Source of the DNA: JAICJJ01 sp039809985 | GTDB taxonomy: Bacteria > Chloroflexota > Chloroflexia > Thermomicrobiales > UBA6265 | DNA: 16,767 bases | Direction: 5' to 3' | Assembly (NCBI GenBank): GCA_039809985.1 | Contig: JBDHWC010000046.1 | Coordinates: forward strand, 1 to 16,767 | Part shown: positions 1 to 6,282 of the stretch, one piece after another | How the letters are laid out: each line of letters opens with the position of its first letter | Numbering within the stretch: position 1 is the stretch's first letter | Notes under the pieces: model-generated | Databases searched by the model: none | What the model was told of the DNA's origin: nothing | What the model saw: the letters and a program-made list of their open reading frames with translations, nothing else | Program-made: the position numbers and the translations under genes

Positions 1-620
1 GCCAGCGCCGCCGCCCCGCTCGCGCTGATGAACATCAACGCGAACATCGTCGTCCCGACCGTCAGCCGCAACGGCAGCCCGAGCAGCGAAAGGAACCCGA
101 GCTGCAGGAACGGGGCCATCCCGATCCCGAAGAACGCCGCCCCTGCCCCGCCGCTGGTGCCCAGCCCGACCGCCGAAGCCCACTCCGTCCGCGGTCGCGG
201 CTGCTCCCCCGGCCACGGGTCGCCCGCCGCCTTGCCGACGCCCAGCCGCGAGCGGACCCAGACCAGCGACGCCAGCACCCAGAGCGCGAGCCCCGCCGCC
301 ACCCGCAGCACGTCGTCCGGCACCCCTTGGCTCAGGCCCGCGCCGAAGACCGCCCCGACCGCGCCCGACAGCCCGACCGCGAGGCCGAGCTGCGGCGCCA
401 CGTTCCCCTCGCGCAGGTGCGACAGCGCGCCGGAGACCGTGACGAAGCACATCGTCGCCAGCGCGGTGCCGATCGCAGTGTGCACCGGCAGGTGGTAGAC
501 GCTGGAGAGGAGCGCGACCACCAAACCGGCCCCGCCCGCCCCGATGAACCCGATCAGCACGCCGAGCAGGAAGGTCACCGCCACCAGCGAGCCGATCAGC
601 GGCCAGTCAAGCTGCGTCAC
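1..620 (-). CDS. TauE/SafE-family sulfite exporter-like permease (partial, C-terminus off the window)
   Basis: The reading frame starts at a GTG (620-618) and stays open to the left edge, giving 206 codons of the N-terminal part. The protein is a run of hydrophobic helices: about residues 8-40, including the glycine-rich 'GFIGAGGAGLVVALL' segment typical of the first TauE/SafE repeat, then helices near 50-66, 78-97, 104-122 and, after a hydrophilic loop (about 125-147), 150-172 and 187-206. The family moves small anions such as sulfite or sulfonate-derived compounds, or is simply an uncharacterised permease; the substrate cannot be told here. Its GTG overlaps the TGA of the preceding small membrane protein in a GTGA arrangement, so the two are probably translationally coupled. 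The start is chosen because of this overlap. Confidence 0.85.
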   Translation of the reverse strand, partial: MTQLDWPLIGSLVAVTFLLGVLIGFIGAGGAGLVVALLSSVYHLPVHTAIGTALATMCFVTVSGALSHLREGNVAPQLGLAVGLSGAVGAVFGAGLSQGVPDDVLRVAAGLALWVLASLVWVRSRLGVGKAAGDPWPGEQPRPRTEWASAVGLGTSGGAGAAFFGIGMAPFLQLGFLSLLGLPLRLTVGTTMFALMFISASGAAAL

Positions 621-946
621 GCCCGGCGCTCGTACTCCGCCGGCGTCGTCTCGACCAGTTGCGAGGCCTTCATCCGCGACCCGGCCTCGATCGCCGACCG
701 GTCGCGCTCGACCTGCGCCCGCACCGCCGCGTCGATCTCCTGCTTGGTCGAGAAGCGCCGCCAGAGCAGGTAGATGCCGACGGCGAGTGCCAGCAGCGCC
801 ACGACCGTCAACGCGTTGAGCACCGTGCCGACGAGGAAGTTGAACTGCCAGCCGATGAAGACGCCGACGATCAGCCCGACGAGGAAGCCGTAGAGCCCGA
901 TCTCCAGCCGGTCGGCGAGGCCCATGCCCCGTTGTCCGTCACGCAT
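617..946 (-). CDS. small membrane protein with two predicted helices, coupled to TauE/SafE permease
   Basis: The frame encodes 109 aa. I place the start at the ATG 946-944 because AAGGTGG lies about 5 bases upstream; a second in-frame ATG (925) lacks such a site and would give 102 aa. Residues about 17-38 and 43-62 are strongly hydrophobic and could span the membrane twice, followed by 'LLWRRF' and a charged, probably helical cytoplasmic tail of about 45 residues. I do not recognise a family. The stop overlaps the permease start (GTGA), suggesting one transcript and perhaps a role as a small partner of the permease, but that is inference from position only. A much longer in-frame extension upstream (to 1525) is antisense to the MATE gene and is not believed. 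Confidence 0.7.
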   Translation of the reverse strand: MRDGQRGMGLADRLEIGLYGFLVGLIVGVFIGWQFNFLVGTVLNALTVVALLALAVGIYLLWRRFSTKQEIDAAVRAQVERDRSAIEAGSRMKASQLVETTPAEYERRA

Positions 947-1037
947 GCGTCCCACCTTGTTGCCGAGCCGGTCGGTCGCCCGCCGCCCGCGGCGATGGCG
1001 CGGGCCTTGCGAAAACGAGCGTACCCGAAAGGAGCCC

Positions 1038-1057
1038 GGCCGTGCCCACGCACGGCC
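1038..1057. repeat. 8-bp perfect inverted repeat in the divergent spacer before the MATE gene
   Basis: GGCCGTGC (1038-1045) and GCACGGCC (1050-1057) are separated by CCAC. No T tract follows on either strand, so it is not a standard intrinsic terminator. It lies in the spacer (947-1139) between the divergent small membrane gene and the MATE gene and could be an operator or only a GC-rich palindrome. Nothing else in this spacer was recognised apart from a weak -10. Confidence 0.4.
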
Positions 1058-1087
1058 GTCCGTTCGCCCCGGGGCCGGACCGTGCAG

Positions 1088-1093
1088 TATCCT
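1088..1093 (+). promoter_or_regulatory. possible -10 element (TATCCT) for the MATE gene
   Basis: TATCCT lies 46 bases upstream of the MATE ATG and is one of few AT-containing hexamers in the spacer. No convincing -35 is present at 16-18 bp (TTCGCC at 1063-1068 is 19 bp away). This is a weak call. Confidence 0.3.
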
Positions 1094-1139
1094 CCGCCCG
1101 GCGGTGCCGGGCGGGTGCTGCGAGCCTGCGAGGAGCCCG

Positions 1140-2609
1140 ATGCCACCGGCGACCACCGAAAAGCCAGACCGGACGGTGCTGGACACCGAGATCCTGCTCG
1201 ACCGGGGCGACGCCTTCCCGGTCGGCGGCATGCCCGACGAGCCGGTCATCGACCTTCCCCACGACGCGGGCGACCCCAACGCGCCGATGACCCAGAAGCG
1301 GGTGCTCGGCCTCGCGGTCCCGATCATCGGCGAGAACCTGCTGCAGACCCTCGTCGGCGCGATCGACACCTTCATGGTGGCGCGGCTCGGCAGCATCGCC
1401 GTGGCCGGCGTCGGCACCTCGGTCGAACTGATCTTCTTCCTGATCTCGATGCTGAGCGCGGTCGAGATCGGCGCGACCGTCCTCGTCTCGCAGGCGATCG
1501 GCGCCGGCGAGACGGCCAAGGCCAACCAGCTCGCCCGGCAGGCGCTCTCGTGGGGGGTCCTGCTGGCGATCCCGGTCTCGTTCTTCGGCGTCTTCGTCGC
1601 CCCGCACGTGATCCGGCTCTACGGCGCGGAACCGGCCGTCGCCGACGCCGCCGTCGTCTACCTCGAGATCATCGCCGCCACCAGCGTCGCCCTGCTCCTC
1701 TCCTTCGTCTGCAGCGCGGTGCTGCGCGGCGCGGGCGACAGCCGGACGCCGCTCTACGCTGCGATGGTCGCCAACGTCGTCAACATCGTCGCCGCCTACG
1801 CCCTCATCTTCGGCAACCTCGGGATGCCCGCCCTCGGCATCGCCGGCAGCGCGTGGGCGGCCTCCCTCGGCCGTGCGGTCGCGGCGGCGATCATGATCGG
1901 GCTGATGGTCCGCGGCCACCGCAAGATCTCGCTCCGCGGCCGCGAGGGCTGGATGCCGCACTTCGAGATCGGCCGCTCGCTGATGCGGCTCGGCGTTCCC
2001 GCCGCCATCGAGCAGATGCTCATCTCGGCCGGGTTCGCCACGATGATGGGCGTAGTCGCCTTCATCGGCACCGCCGCCCTCGCCGCCCAGCAGATCGGCT
2101 TCACCGCCCTCTCGCTCGCCTTCCTGCCCGGCTTCGGCTTCGCGATCGCCACCACCGCGCTCGTCGGCCAGAGTGTCGGCGCGAACAACTGGGAGGCCGC
2201 CCGCAAGGCGCAGCAGATCGGTCTCCGCTGGGGCGTGCTCTGGATGGCGTGCGGCAGCGTCGTCTACTTCCTCTTCGGCCGCCAGATCATGCACCTGTTC
2301 ACCTCGGACCCGGCGGTGATCGAGCAGGGCGTCCGCGCGCTGCGGGCCCTCAGCATCGCCCTGCCGTTTTGGGGCGTCGGCTTCGTCTCGTCCGGGGCGC
2401 TGCGCGGCAGCGGCGACACCCGGACCCCGGCTTTCATCAGCGCCTCGAGCGTCTGGGTCGCCGTCGGGCTGGCGTGGTTCGCGGTCCACTACATCCGGCC
2501 GGACCTCGGGCTGGTCTGGGCCACCTTCGTCATCACCTCGCCGATCAGCGGCCTGCTGGCGCTGATGCTGTTCCGGCGGCGCATGGCCACGCTTCACCAC
2601 CAGCCGTAG
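1140..2609 (+). CDS. MATE-family multidrug/toxin efflux transporter
   Basis: The 489-aa product is a polytopic membrane protein of the MATE family, which exports drugs or metabolites in exchange for H+ or Na+. The first helix region 'GENLLQTLVGAIDTFMVARL' (about residues 65-83) matches the family's opening signature, and the pattern repeats in the second half near 'AAIEQMLISAGFATMMG', as expected of two six-helix bundles. 'LRGAGDSRTPLY' and 'LRGSGDTRTPAF' are the paired cytoplasmic loop motifs of the two halves. Start: ATG 1140 follows GAGGAG (1130-1135) by four bases. This adds a hydrophilic, acidic N-terminal extension of about 50 residues before the first helix; a later ATG (1287) would remove it but has no ribosome-binding site. 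The 3' end overlaps the convergent kinase-like gene by 16 bases. Substrate unknown. Confidence 0.93.
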   Translation: MPPATTEKPDRTVLDTEILLDRGDAFPVGGMPDEPVIDLPHDAGDPNAPMTQKRVLGLAVPIIGENLLQTLVGAIDTFMVARLGSIAVAGVGTSVELIFFLISMLSAVEIGATVLVSQAIGAGETAKANQLARQALSWGVLLAIPVSFFGVFVAPHVIRLYGAEPAVADAAVVYLEIIAATSVALLLSFVCSAVLRGAGDSRTPLYAAMVANVVNIVAAYALIFGNLGMPALGIAGSAWAASLGRAVAAAIMIGLMVRGHRKISLRGREGWMPHFEIGRSLMRLGVPAAIEQMLISAGFATMMGVVAFIGTAALAAQQIGFTALSLAFLPGFGFAIATTALVGQSVGANNWEAARKAQQIGLRWGVLWMACGSVVYFLFGRQIMHLFTSDPAVIEQGVRALRALSIALPFWGVGFVSSGALRGSGDTRTPAFISASSVWVAVGLAWFAVHYIRPDLGLVWATFVITSPISGLLALMLFRRRMATLHHQP

Positions 2610-3364
2610 GGCACGTTCCGGCGCGGGTTGAGCGAGGGGTAGCCCCCGAGTTCCGACAGCCGCTCGATCCGCCGGAAGAGCGCGTTCGTCTCGTCCGGGT
2701 GGAGCCACGGGGCCAGTTCGGCCCGAAGCTCGGCCTCGCCCGCCCGCAACCGGTCGAGGTCCTCCAGCAGCTCCGGCGAGATCGGTTCGCCCACGTACTG
2801 CCAGAGCACCGTCCGCAGCTTCGGCTGAACGTTGAACGTCAACCCGTGGTCGATGCCCCAGACCCGGCCGTCGCGGTCGCGGAGGCAGTGGCCGATCTTG
2901 CGGTCGGCGTTGTTCGCCACATGGTCGAACAGCACCATCCGCTCGATCTCCGGGCGCTGCTGGCCCCAGAACCGGTGCGGGTCGCGCCCCTCCGGCTCCG
3001 GCTCGACGTAGAGCTGGACGCTGCCGATCCCGTGCGGTCCGTGCCGCGCCACCGTCGGCGGCACGAGGTCCCAGCCCGCCGCCCGGCTCAGCCGGTAGGC
3101 GGCCACTTCCCGCTTGTAGAGCGTCCCGTCAGGAAAGTCGTAGAGGGGGGCCTCCCCCGCCCGCGGCTTGTAGATCGCGAGCTGGCTGCGCTCGTCGTCG
3201 CCCAGCGCGACCGCGAACGAGTAGTTCGAGCCCCACGGGATCAGCTTCGCCCCCGCGAAGTCGGCCGACTCAAGCAGGGCAAGCGCCTCGTCCTCCGGCA
3301 GCGGGGCCGGGGTCTGCCCCCCTTCGTCGTCCTCGTCGCGGACATCGAGATAGAGGTTCGGCAT
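2594..3364 (-). CDS. SCO1664-family protein, PI3/PI4-kinase-like fold
   Basis: The 256-aa product resembles the SCO1664-type proteins of actinobacteria and relatives, which look like compact phosphatidylinositol-3/4-kinase or HipA-type kinases of unknown substrate. Visible kinase-like elements in order are a lysine in 'LAIYKPRAGE' (K66), 'YKREVAAYRLSRAAG' (about 83-97), a catalytic-loop-like 'NNADRKIGHC' (151-160) and a metal-binding-like 'GIDHGLTF' (170-177). These support a phosphotransfer fold, but activity and substrate are unknown. Start: ATG 3364 has GGAAGG about 7 bases upstream; the longer frame from 3457 adds low-complexity residues and runs over the likely promoter. The gene is divergent from the FAH-family gene and convergent with the MATE gene, so it seems to be transcribed alone. 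Confidence 0.83.
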   Translation of the reverse strand: MPNLYLDVRDEDDEGGQTPAPLPEDEALALLESADFAGAKLIPWGSNYSFAVALGDDERSQLAIYKPRAGEAPLYDFPDGTLYKREVAAYRLSRAAGWDLVPPTVARHGPHGIGSVQLYVEPEPEGRDPHRFWGQQRPEIERMVLFDHVANNADRKIGHCLRDRDGRVWGIDHGLTFNVQPKLRTVLWQYVGEPISPELLEDLDRLRAGEAELRAELAPWLHPDETNALFRRIERLSELGGYPSLNPRRNVPYGWW

Positions 3365-3421
3365 GGGGTGCGCCTTCCGGGGCGGGGCCGCGACCGGAGC
3401 CCGCGGCGAAGACTGTGCCCA

Positions 3422-3450
3422 ATAGTACAAAGCCGACTCGGCGGCGTCAC
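3422..3450 (-). promoter_or_regulatory. candidate sigma70-type promoter for the SCO1664-family gene
   Basis: On the minus strand, TACTAT (3427-3422) is a good -10 and GTGACG (3450-3445) a partial -35, separated by 17 bases. The implied start site lies about 50 bases upstream of the ATG at 3364. The element is inside the 151-bp divergent spacer shared with the FAH-family gene. Confidence 0.5.
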
Positions 3451-3467
3451 CCGACACGGCGCGCCCG

Positions 3468-3473
3468 TAGAAT
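3468..3473 (+). promoter_or_regulatory. possible -10 element (TAGAAT) for the FAH-family gene
   Basis: TAGAAT lies 42 bases upstream of the ATG at 3516. No clear TTGACA-like hexamer sits 16-18 bp upstream, so the call rests on the -10 alone and on position in the divergent spacer. Confidence 0.35.
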
Positions 3474-3515
3474 GTTCGCCGTCAGGTCGGCGACGACACC
3501 ATCGGGAGGGAATCG

Positions 3516-4289
3516 ATGCGGGTGATCCGATACCGGGACCGGGCCAGCGCGGAGCGCTTCGGCGTCGTCGAGGACGGCGTCGCCTATGCCGTCGACGGCG
3601 ACCCGCTTGCCGGCGCGGCCCACCGCACCGCCGAACTCGGCCGCGTCGAGCACCTGACCCTCCTGCCGCCGGTGGTGCCGGGCAAGATCGTCTGCGTCGG
3701 CCTCAACTACCTCGCCCACGTCACCGAGCGCGACCCGAACCGGAAGGTGCCGACCGAGCCGGTCCTCTTCATGAAGCCGCCGTCCGCCCTGGTCGGCCAC
3801 GGCCACCCGATCGAGATCGCCCACCCCGACCACCGCACCGACTACGAGGCCGAACTGGTCATCGTCGTCGGCGCGGGCGGTCGCGACATCCCGGAGGCGA
3901 CCGCGCTCGACCACGTCTTCGGCTACACCTGCGGCAACGACGTCTCCGACCGCGACCTCCAGAAGCAGGACGGGCAGTTCGTCCGCGCCAAGAGCTTCCA
4001 CACCTACTGCCCGCTCGGTCCGTGGATCGAGACCGACCTCGACCCGACCGACATCAGCGTCCGCTCCCGGCTCAACGGCGAGCCGCGACAGGACCAGCGC
4101 ACCTCGTCGATGCTCTTCGGCCCCGCCTTCCTCGTCGCCTTCGTCAGCAGCGTGATGACGCTCGACCGCGGCGACCTGATCATGACCGGCACGCCGGAGA
4201 ACGTCGGGCCGCTCGTCGCCGGCGACACCGTCGAAGTCGAGATCGGCGGCATCGGCACGCTGCGAAACCCGGTCGTCAACGCTCGCTGA
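3516..4289 (+). CDS. fumarylacetoacetate hydrolase (FAH) family protein
   Basis: The 257-aa product belongs to the FAH family of metal-dependent enzymes that hydrolyse, decarboxylate or isomerise 2-oxo/2-enol acids such as fumarylpyruvate, 2-hydroxyhepta-2,4-dienedioate or oxaloacetate. Family landmarks are 'VGLNYLAHVTE' (61-71), 'FMKPPSALVGHG' (85-96), the metal-ligand segment 'DYEAELVIVVG' (109-119, E111 and E113), 'YTCGNDVSDRDLQ' (137-149, D142 as third ligand), 'AKSFHTYCPLGPW' (158-170) and the C-terminal 'GDLIMTGTPENVGPL' (219-233). The short N-terminal domain of about 50 residues is usual for this subfamily. Start: ATG 3516 with GGGAGGG (3504-3510) five bases upstream. There is no aromatic-degradation gene beside it, so the substrate cannot be assigned. 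No terminator with a T tract follows; repeats begin about 30 bases downstream. Confidence 0.93.
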   Translation: MRVIRYRDRASAERFGVVEDGVAYAVDGDPLAGAAHRTAELGRVEHLTLLPPVVPGKIVCVGLNYLAHVTERDPNRKVPTEPVLFMKPPSALVGHGHPIEIAHPDHRTDYEAELVIVVGAGGRDIPEATALDHVFGYTCGNDVSDRDLQKQDGQFVRAKSFHTYCPLGPWIETDLDPTDISVRSRLNGEPRQDQRTSSMLFGPAFLVAFVSSVMTLDRGDLIMTGTPENVGPLVAGDTVEVEIGGIGTLRNPVVNAR

Positions 4290-4320
4290 ACCTCGCCTGG
4301 CTGGAGCTCTAAGGGGGAGG

Positions 4321-4506
4321 GATCCGTCGGGATGCGACCGGAAAGCCGCCGCGGGGCGGCAATCCGGGGTCCGGGGGAGGGCTTGGCCCTCCCCCGATTC
4401 ATCTGCTCCCCCGCTTCCGCCGCCGCCTGACTGGGATAGGTATCCGTCGGGAAGCGGCCGCGCAGCGGCAACTTGGGGGGGGCGGGGGAAGGCTTGGCCC
4501 TCCCCC
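4321..4506. repeat. two degenerate direct copies of a 65-75 bp GC-rich repeat, each ending in a hairpin
   Basis: Copy A (4321-4395) and copy B (4441-4506) share ATCCGTCGGGA at the start, a CGGCAA core, a G-run and an identical end GGCTTGGCCCTCCCCC. In copy A the end forms a perfect 10-bp stem, GGGGGAGGGC (4373-4382) with GCCCTCCCCC (4386-4395), loop TTG. In copy B (4484-4506) the same stem has one mismatch. Neither is followed by T residues. The first hairpin could still help end the FAH transcript. Together they fill most of the spacer after the FAH-family gene. Confidence 0.75.
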
Positions 4507-4615
4507 AACCCCCTCTCCCGCCTCCGCGGAGAGGGGGTTGGGGGATGAGGGCGGTCCCAGCACCCCGGCCGCGAGACCCGGACACCGCTATCCCATGGAT
4601 ACCTACCCCTGTCAG
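4427..4615. repeat. 189-bp unit bounded by 19-bp imperfect inverted repeats (MITE/REPIN-like)
   Basis: CTGACTGGGATAGGTATCC (4427-4445) matches the reverse complement of 4597-4615 at 17 of 19 positions. Inside lie hairpin copy B and a perfect 18-bp palindrome. Such a symmetric non-coding unit fits a non-autonomous mobile or REP-derived element, but no flanking target duplication was evident and no transposase is in the window. A family assignment needs other copies in the genome. Confidence 0.55.
4501..4545. repeat. perfect 18-bp palindrome with 9-base loop
   Basis: 4501-4518 (TCCCCCAACCCCCTCTCC) is exactly complementary to 4528-4545, with loop CGCCTCCGC. The left arm overlaps the right arm of the preceding hairpin (4484-4506), so the two structures are mutually exclusive in a transcript. 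Sequences of this CCCCAACCCCCTCTCC kind occur as dispersed intergenic palindromes in some Chloroflexota and cyanobacteria; that comparison is from memory and not verified here. Confidence 0.75.
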
Positions 4616-4693
4616 CCATCACGATGGGAGAGCGAGCTGGGGGGGTGAGGGCAGCCCCGAAGGAACCGGCCGCGGCGTGCGGATCCCGCTGTC
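4528..4693. repeat. second pair of degenerate direct repeats
   Basis: 4528-4592 and 4627-4693 align over about 65 bases: both begin GGAGAG, continue through a G-run, TGAGGGC, then CCGGCCGCG and end CCGCTATC or CCGCTGTC. The similarity is clear but imperfect. It suggests that the whole 4320-4700 stretch grew by repeated duplication of related units. No credible gene lies here; frames open through it are low-complexity. Confidence 0.6.
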
Positions 4694-4790
4694 GATCAGG
4701 CACCTCCTCTGTCAGACCTCCGAACCCGACGACCCCGCGACCCCGGCGACGTCCCGGGGCCGCTTCGATGGCGCAACGCCACCCGGAATC

Positions 4791-4829
4791 TTCAGGAAAC
4801 GCTCAGGGTCGCTTCAGGTGGGCTTCAGC
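4791..4829 (+). promoter_or_regulatory. four TTCAGG-like direct repeats with exact 11-bp period: predicted OmpR-class regulator sites
   Basis: TTCAGG (4791), CTCAGG (4802), TTCAGG (4813) and TTCAGC (4824) start exactly 11 bases apart. Tandem direct repeats of one helical turn are the usual binding pattern for dimers of OmpR/PhoB-class response regulators. The last repeat ends nine bases upstream of the probable -10 (4839-4844), the position of an activator that overlaps the -35. Such a regulator is encoded two genes downstream (6396-7121), so autoregulation of the module is the simplest reading. The hexamer also resembles the CTCAGG-containing boxes reported for mycobacterial MprA. Confidence 0.7.
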
Positions 4830-4838
4830 CCGCGTCCC

Positions 4839-4844
4839 GATACT
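4839..4844 (+). promoter_or_regulatory. candidate -10 (GATACT) of the htrA-like gene
   Basis: GATACT lies 91 bases upstream of the protease ATG. The hexamer 17 bp upstream (AGGTGG, 4816-4821) is a poor -35 and overlaps the regulator repeats, as expected for an activator-dependent promoter. Confidence 0.5.
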
Positions 4845-4935
4845 GCTGATCAAGGCACCACGGACGGACCTCGCGACAGCCGTCACGCCGCCCGCGCCGA
4901 AATCACCACACTGAGCCAACGCTCGGAGGGAAGCG

Positions 4936-6213
4936 ATGGAATCCCAGACCCAAGGTCGAACTCTGCTCAGCCGCAACGCCCGGCTCTCGCGCGCGCTCCA
5001 GATCGCCGGGGTGGCGGCCGCGACCGGCGGCCTCGTCCTCGTCGCCAGCGGCGCGCCGGCCGGCGTGCTCGCCCAGTCGACCGGGTCCGCGCCGGCGGGG
5101 CTCTGCACCTCGGGCGTCCACTCCGCGATCACCCCGGCCGAGTCGATGACCGCCGCCGACGTGGCGGCGAAGGTCAACCCGGCCGTCGTCACGGTCAACA
5201 ACCTGCAGGCCAACCCCGTCATGGGCGGCTCGACCGACATCTCCGGCGGCGAGATGCCCGCCATCCCCGGCTTCCCCGGATTCCCGAGCGACGGCGCGAC
5301 CGGCAGCCTGCCGAGCGGCAGCGTCTCCGGCCAGCAGGCGACGACCCCCGGCTCCGACAGCGGCGACGTCAGCGGCCCGGTCGCGGTCGGCACCGGCACC
5401 GGCTTCATCATCGACGAGCAAGGGCACGTGCTGACCAACGCCCACGTCGTCGACGGCTCCGACAAGCTGTCGGTCGATCTCTACGACGGCACCACCGTGC
5501 CGGCAACGGTGGTCGGCAAGGACGACCTGCTCGACATCGCGGTCATCAAGCTCGACCTGCCGGCCGGCGTCAAACTGCCGGGCGTCGCCAAGATCGGCGA
5601 CTCCAGCGTGGTCCGCCCCGGCGACCAGGTGGTCGCCATCGGCAGCGCCCTCGGCGAGTTCACCAACACCGTCACCGAAGGCAACATCAACGCGGTGGAC
5701 CGGCCGCTCGACGGCTACGGCCTGAATCGCCTCTTCCAGCACGACGCCGAGATCTGGCACGGCAACTCCGGCGGGCCGCTGATCAACATGCGGGGAGAGG
5801 TGATCGGCGTCAACGCCGCCGGCATCGACGACTCCCCCTACGGCCAGAGCATCGCCCCGGCCTCCATGGGCTTCGCGATCGAGAGCAACGCCGCCTGCGA
5901 CGTCGCCACCCAGCTGATCGACAAGGGCGAGGTCACCTGGCCGTACATCGGGATCGAGGCGCAGGAGACCGCGGACGGCACCGGGGTCGAGGTCGCCAGC
6001 GTGGCCGACAACGGCCCGGCCAGCAGCTCCGGCCTGAAGGAAGGCGACGTCATCACCGCCTTCGACGGCAAGCCGCTCACCGCCCGCGACACCCTGATGG
6101 ACCAGTTGTTCGAGAAGCACCCGGGCGACCACGTCGTCCTCACGGTCCAGCGCGGCGGCAGCGAGCAGACGGTCGACCTGACCCTCGGCGATCGCCCGGC
6201 GGACACCCAGTAG
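4936..6213 (+). CDS. HtrA/DegP-like trypsin-fold serine protease with one PDZ domain
   Basis: The 425-aa product has a positively charged N-terminus, a hydrophobic segment (about 21-46, ending 'GVLAQS', a possible signal peptidase site or anchor) and a Pro/Gly/Ser-rich linker (about 95-147). The protease domain (about 148-330) shows the triad H170 in 'LTNAHVVDG', D200 in 'DDLLDIAVIKLD' and S278 in 'GNSGGPL'. A C-terminal PDZ domain follows (about 335-420, 'YIGIEAQ', 'GLKEGDVITAFDGKPL'). HtrA proteins degrade or refold misfolded proteins outside the membrane. The stretch before the nucleophile reads 'HDAEIWHGNSGG' instead of the common 'TDAAINPGNSGG'. Start: ATG 4936 follows GGAGGG (4925-4930) by five bases. 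It precedes a response regulator and histidine kinase on the same strand, pointing to envelope-stress response. Confidence 0.93.
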   Translation: MESQTQGRTLLSRNARLSRALQIAGVAAATGGLVLVASGAPAGVLAQSTGSAPAGLCTSGVHSAITPAESMTAADVAAKVNPAVVTVNNLQANPVMGGSTDISGGEMPAIPGFPGFPSDGATGSLPSGSVSGQQATTPGSDSGDVSGPVAVGTGTGFIIDEQGHVLTNAHVVDGSDKLSVDLYDGTTVPATVVGKDDLLDIAVIKLDLPAGVKLPGVAKIGDSSVVRPGDQVVAIGSALGEFTNTVTEGNINAVDRPLDGYGLNRLFQHDAEIWHGNSGGPLINMRGEVIGVNAAGIDDSPYGQSIAPASMGFAIESNAACDVATQLIDKGEVTWPYIGIEAQETADGTGVEVASVADNGPASSSGLKEGDVITAFDGKPLTARDTLMDQLFEKHPGDHVVLTVQRGGSEQTVDLTLGDRPADTQ

Positions 6214-6240
6214 CCCACTTCCTGAGATCGGGCGCGGCCG

Positions 6241-6282
6241 GCTCCCCTCCCCGGCCCCCGGTCTTCCTCCCTCCCCTCTCTC
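6241..6282 (+). other. C/T-rich tract after htrA-like gene (possible Rho-loading region)
   Basis: The 42 bases are almost all pyrimidine with two short G clusters, unlike the surrounding balanced G+C. A C-rich, G-poor unstructured RNA could serve as a Rho utilisation site just upstream of the strong hairpin at 6283-6320. This is a compositional observation only. Confidence 0.3.

Noticed and set aside
947..1525. Upstream extension of the small membrane protein frame
   Set aside because: It is antisense to the MATE gene and its translation is compositionally noise; the ATG at 946 has a good ribosome-binding site.
3365..3457. Longer start (ATG 3457) for the SCO1664-family gene
   Set aside because: It would cover the probable promoter and adds a low-complexity segment; ATG 3364 has GGAAGG at proper distance.
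659..4312. Very long plus-strand open frame (1217 codons) across the MATE, kinase-like and FAH region
   Set aside because: Arg/Pro/Ala-rich low-complexity translation with no domain, running out of frame or antisense to well-supported genes; a usual artefact of high GC content.
4320..4700. CRISPR-like array
   Set aside because: Repeats are degenerate, overlapping and of unequal length, without unique spacers of constant size and without cas genes.
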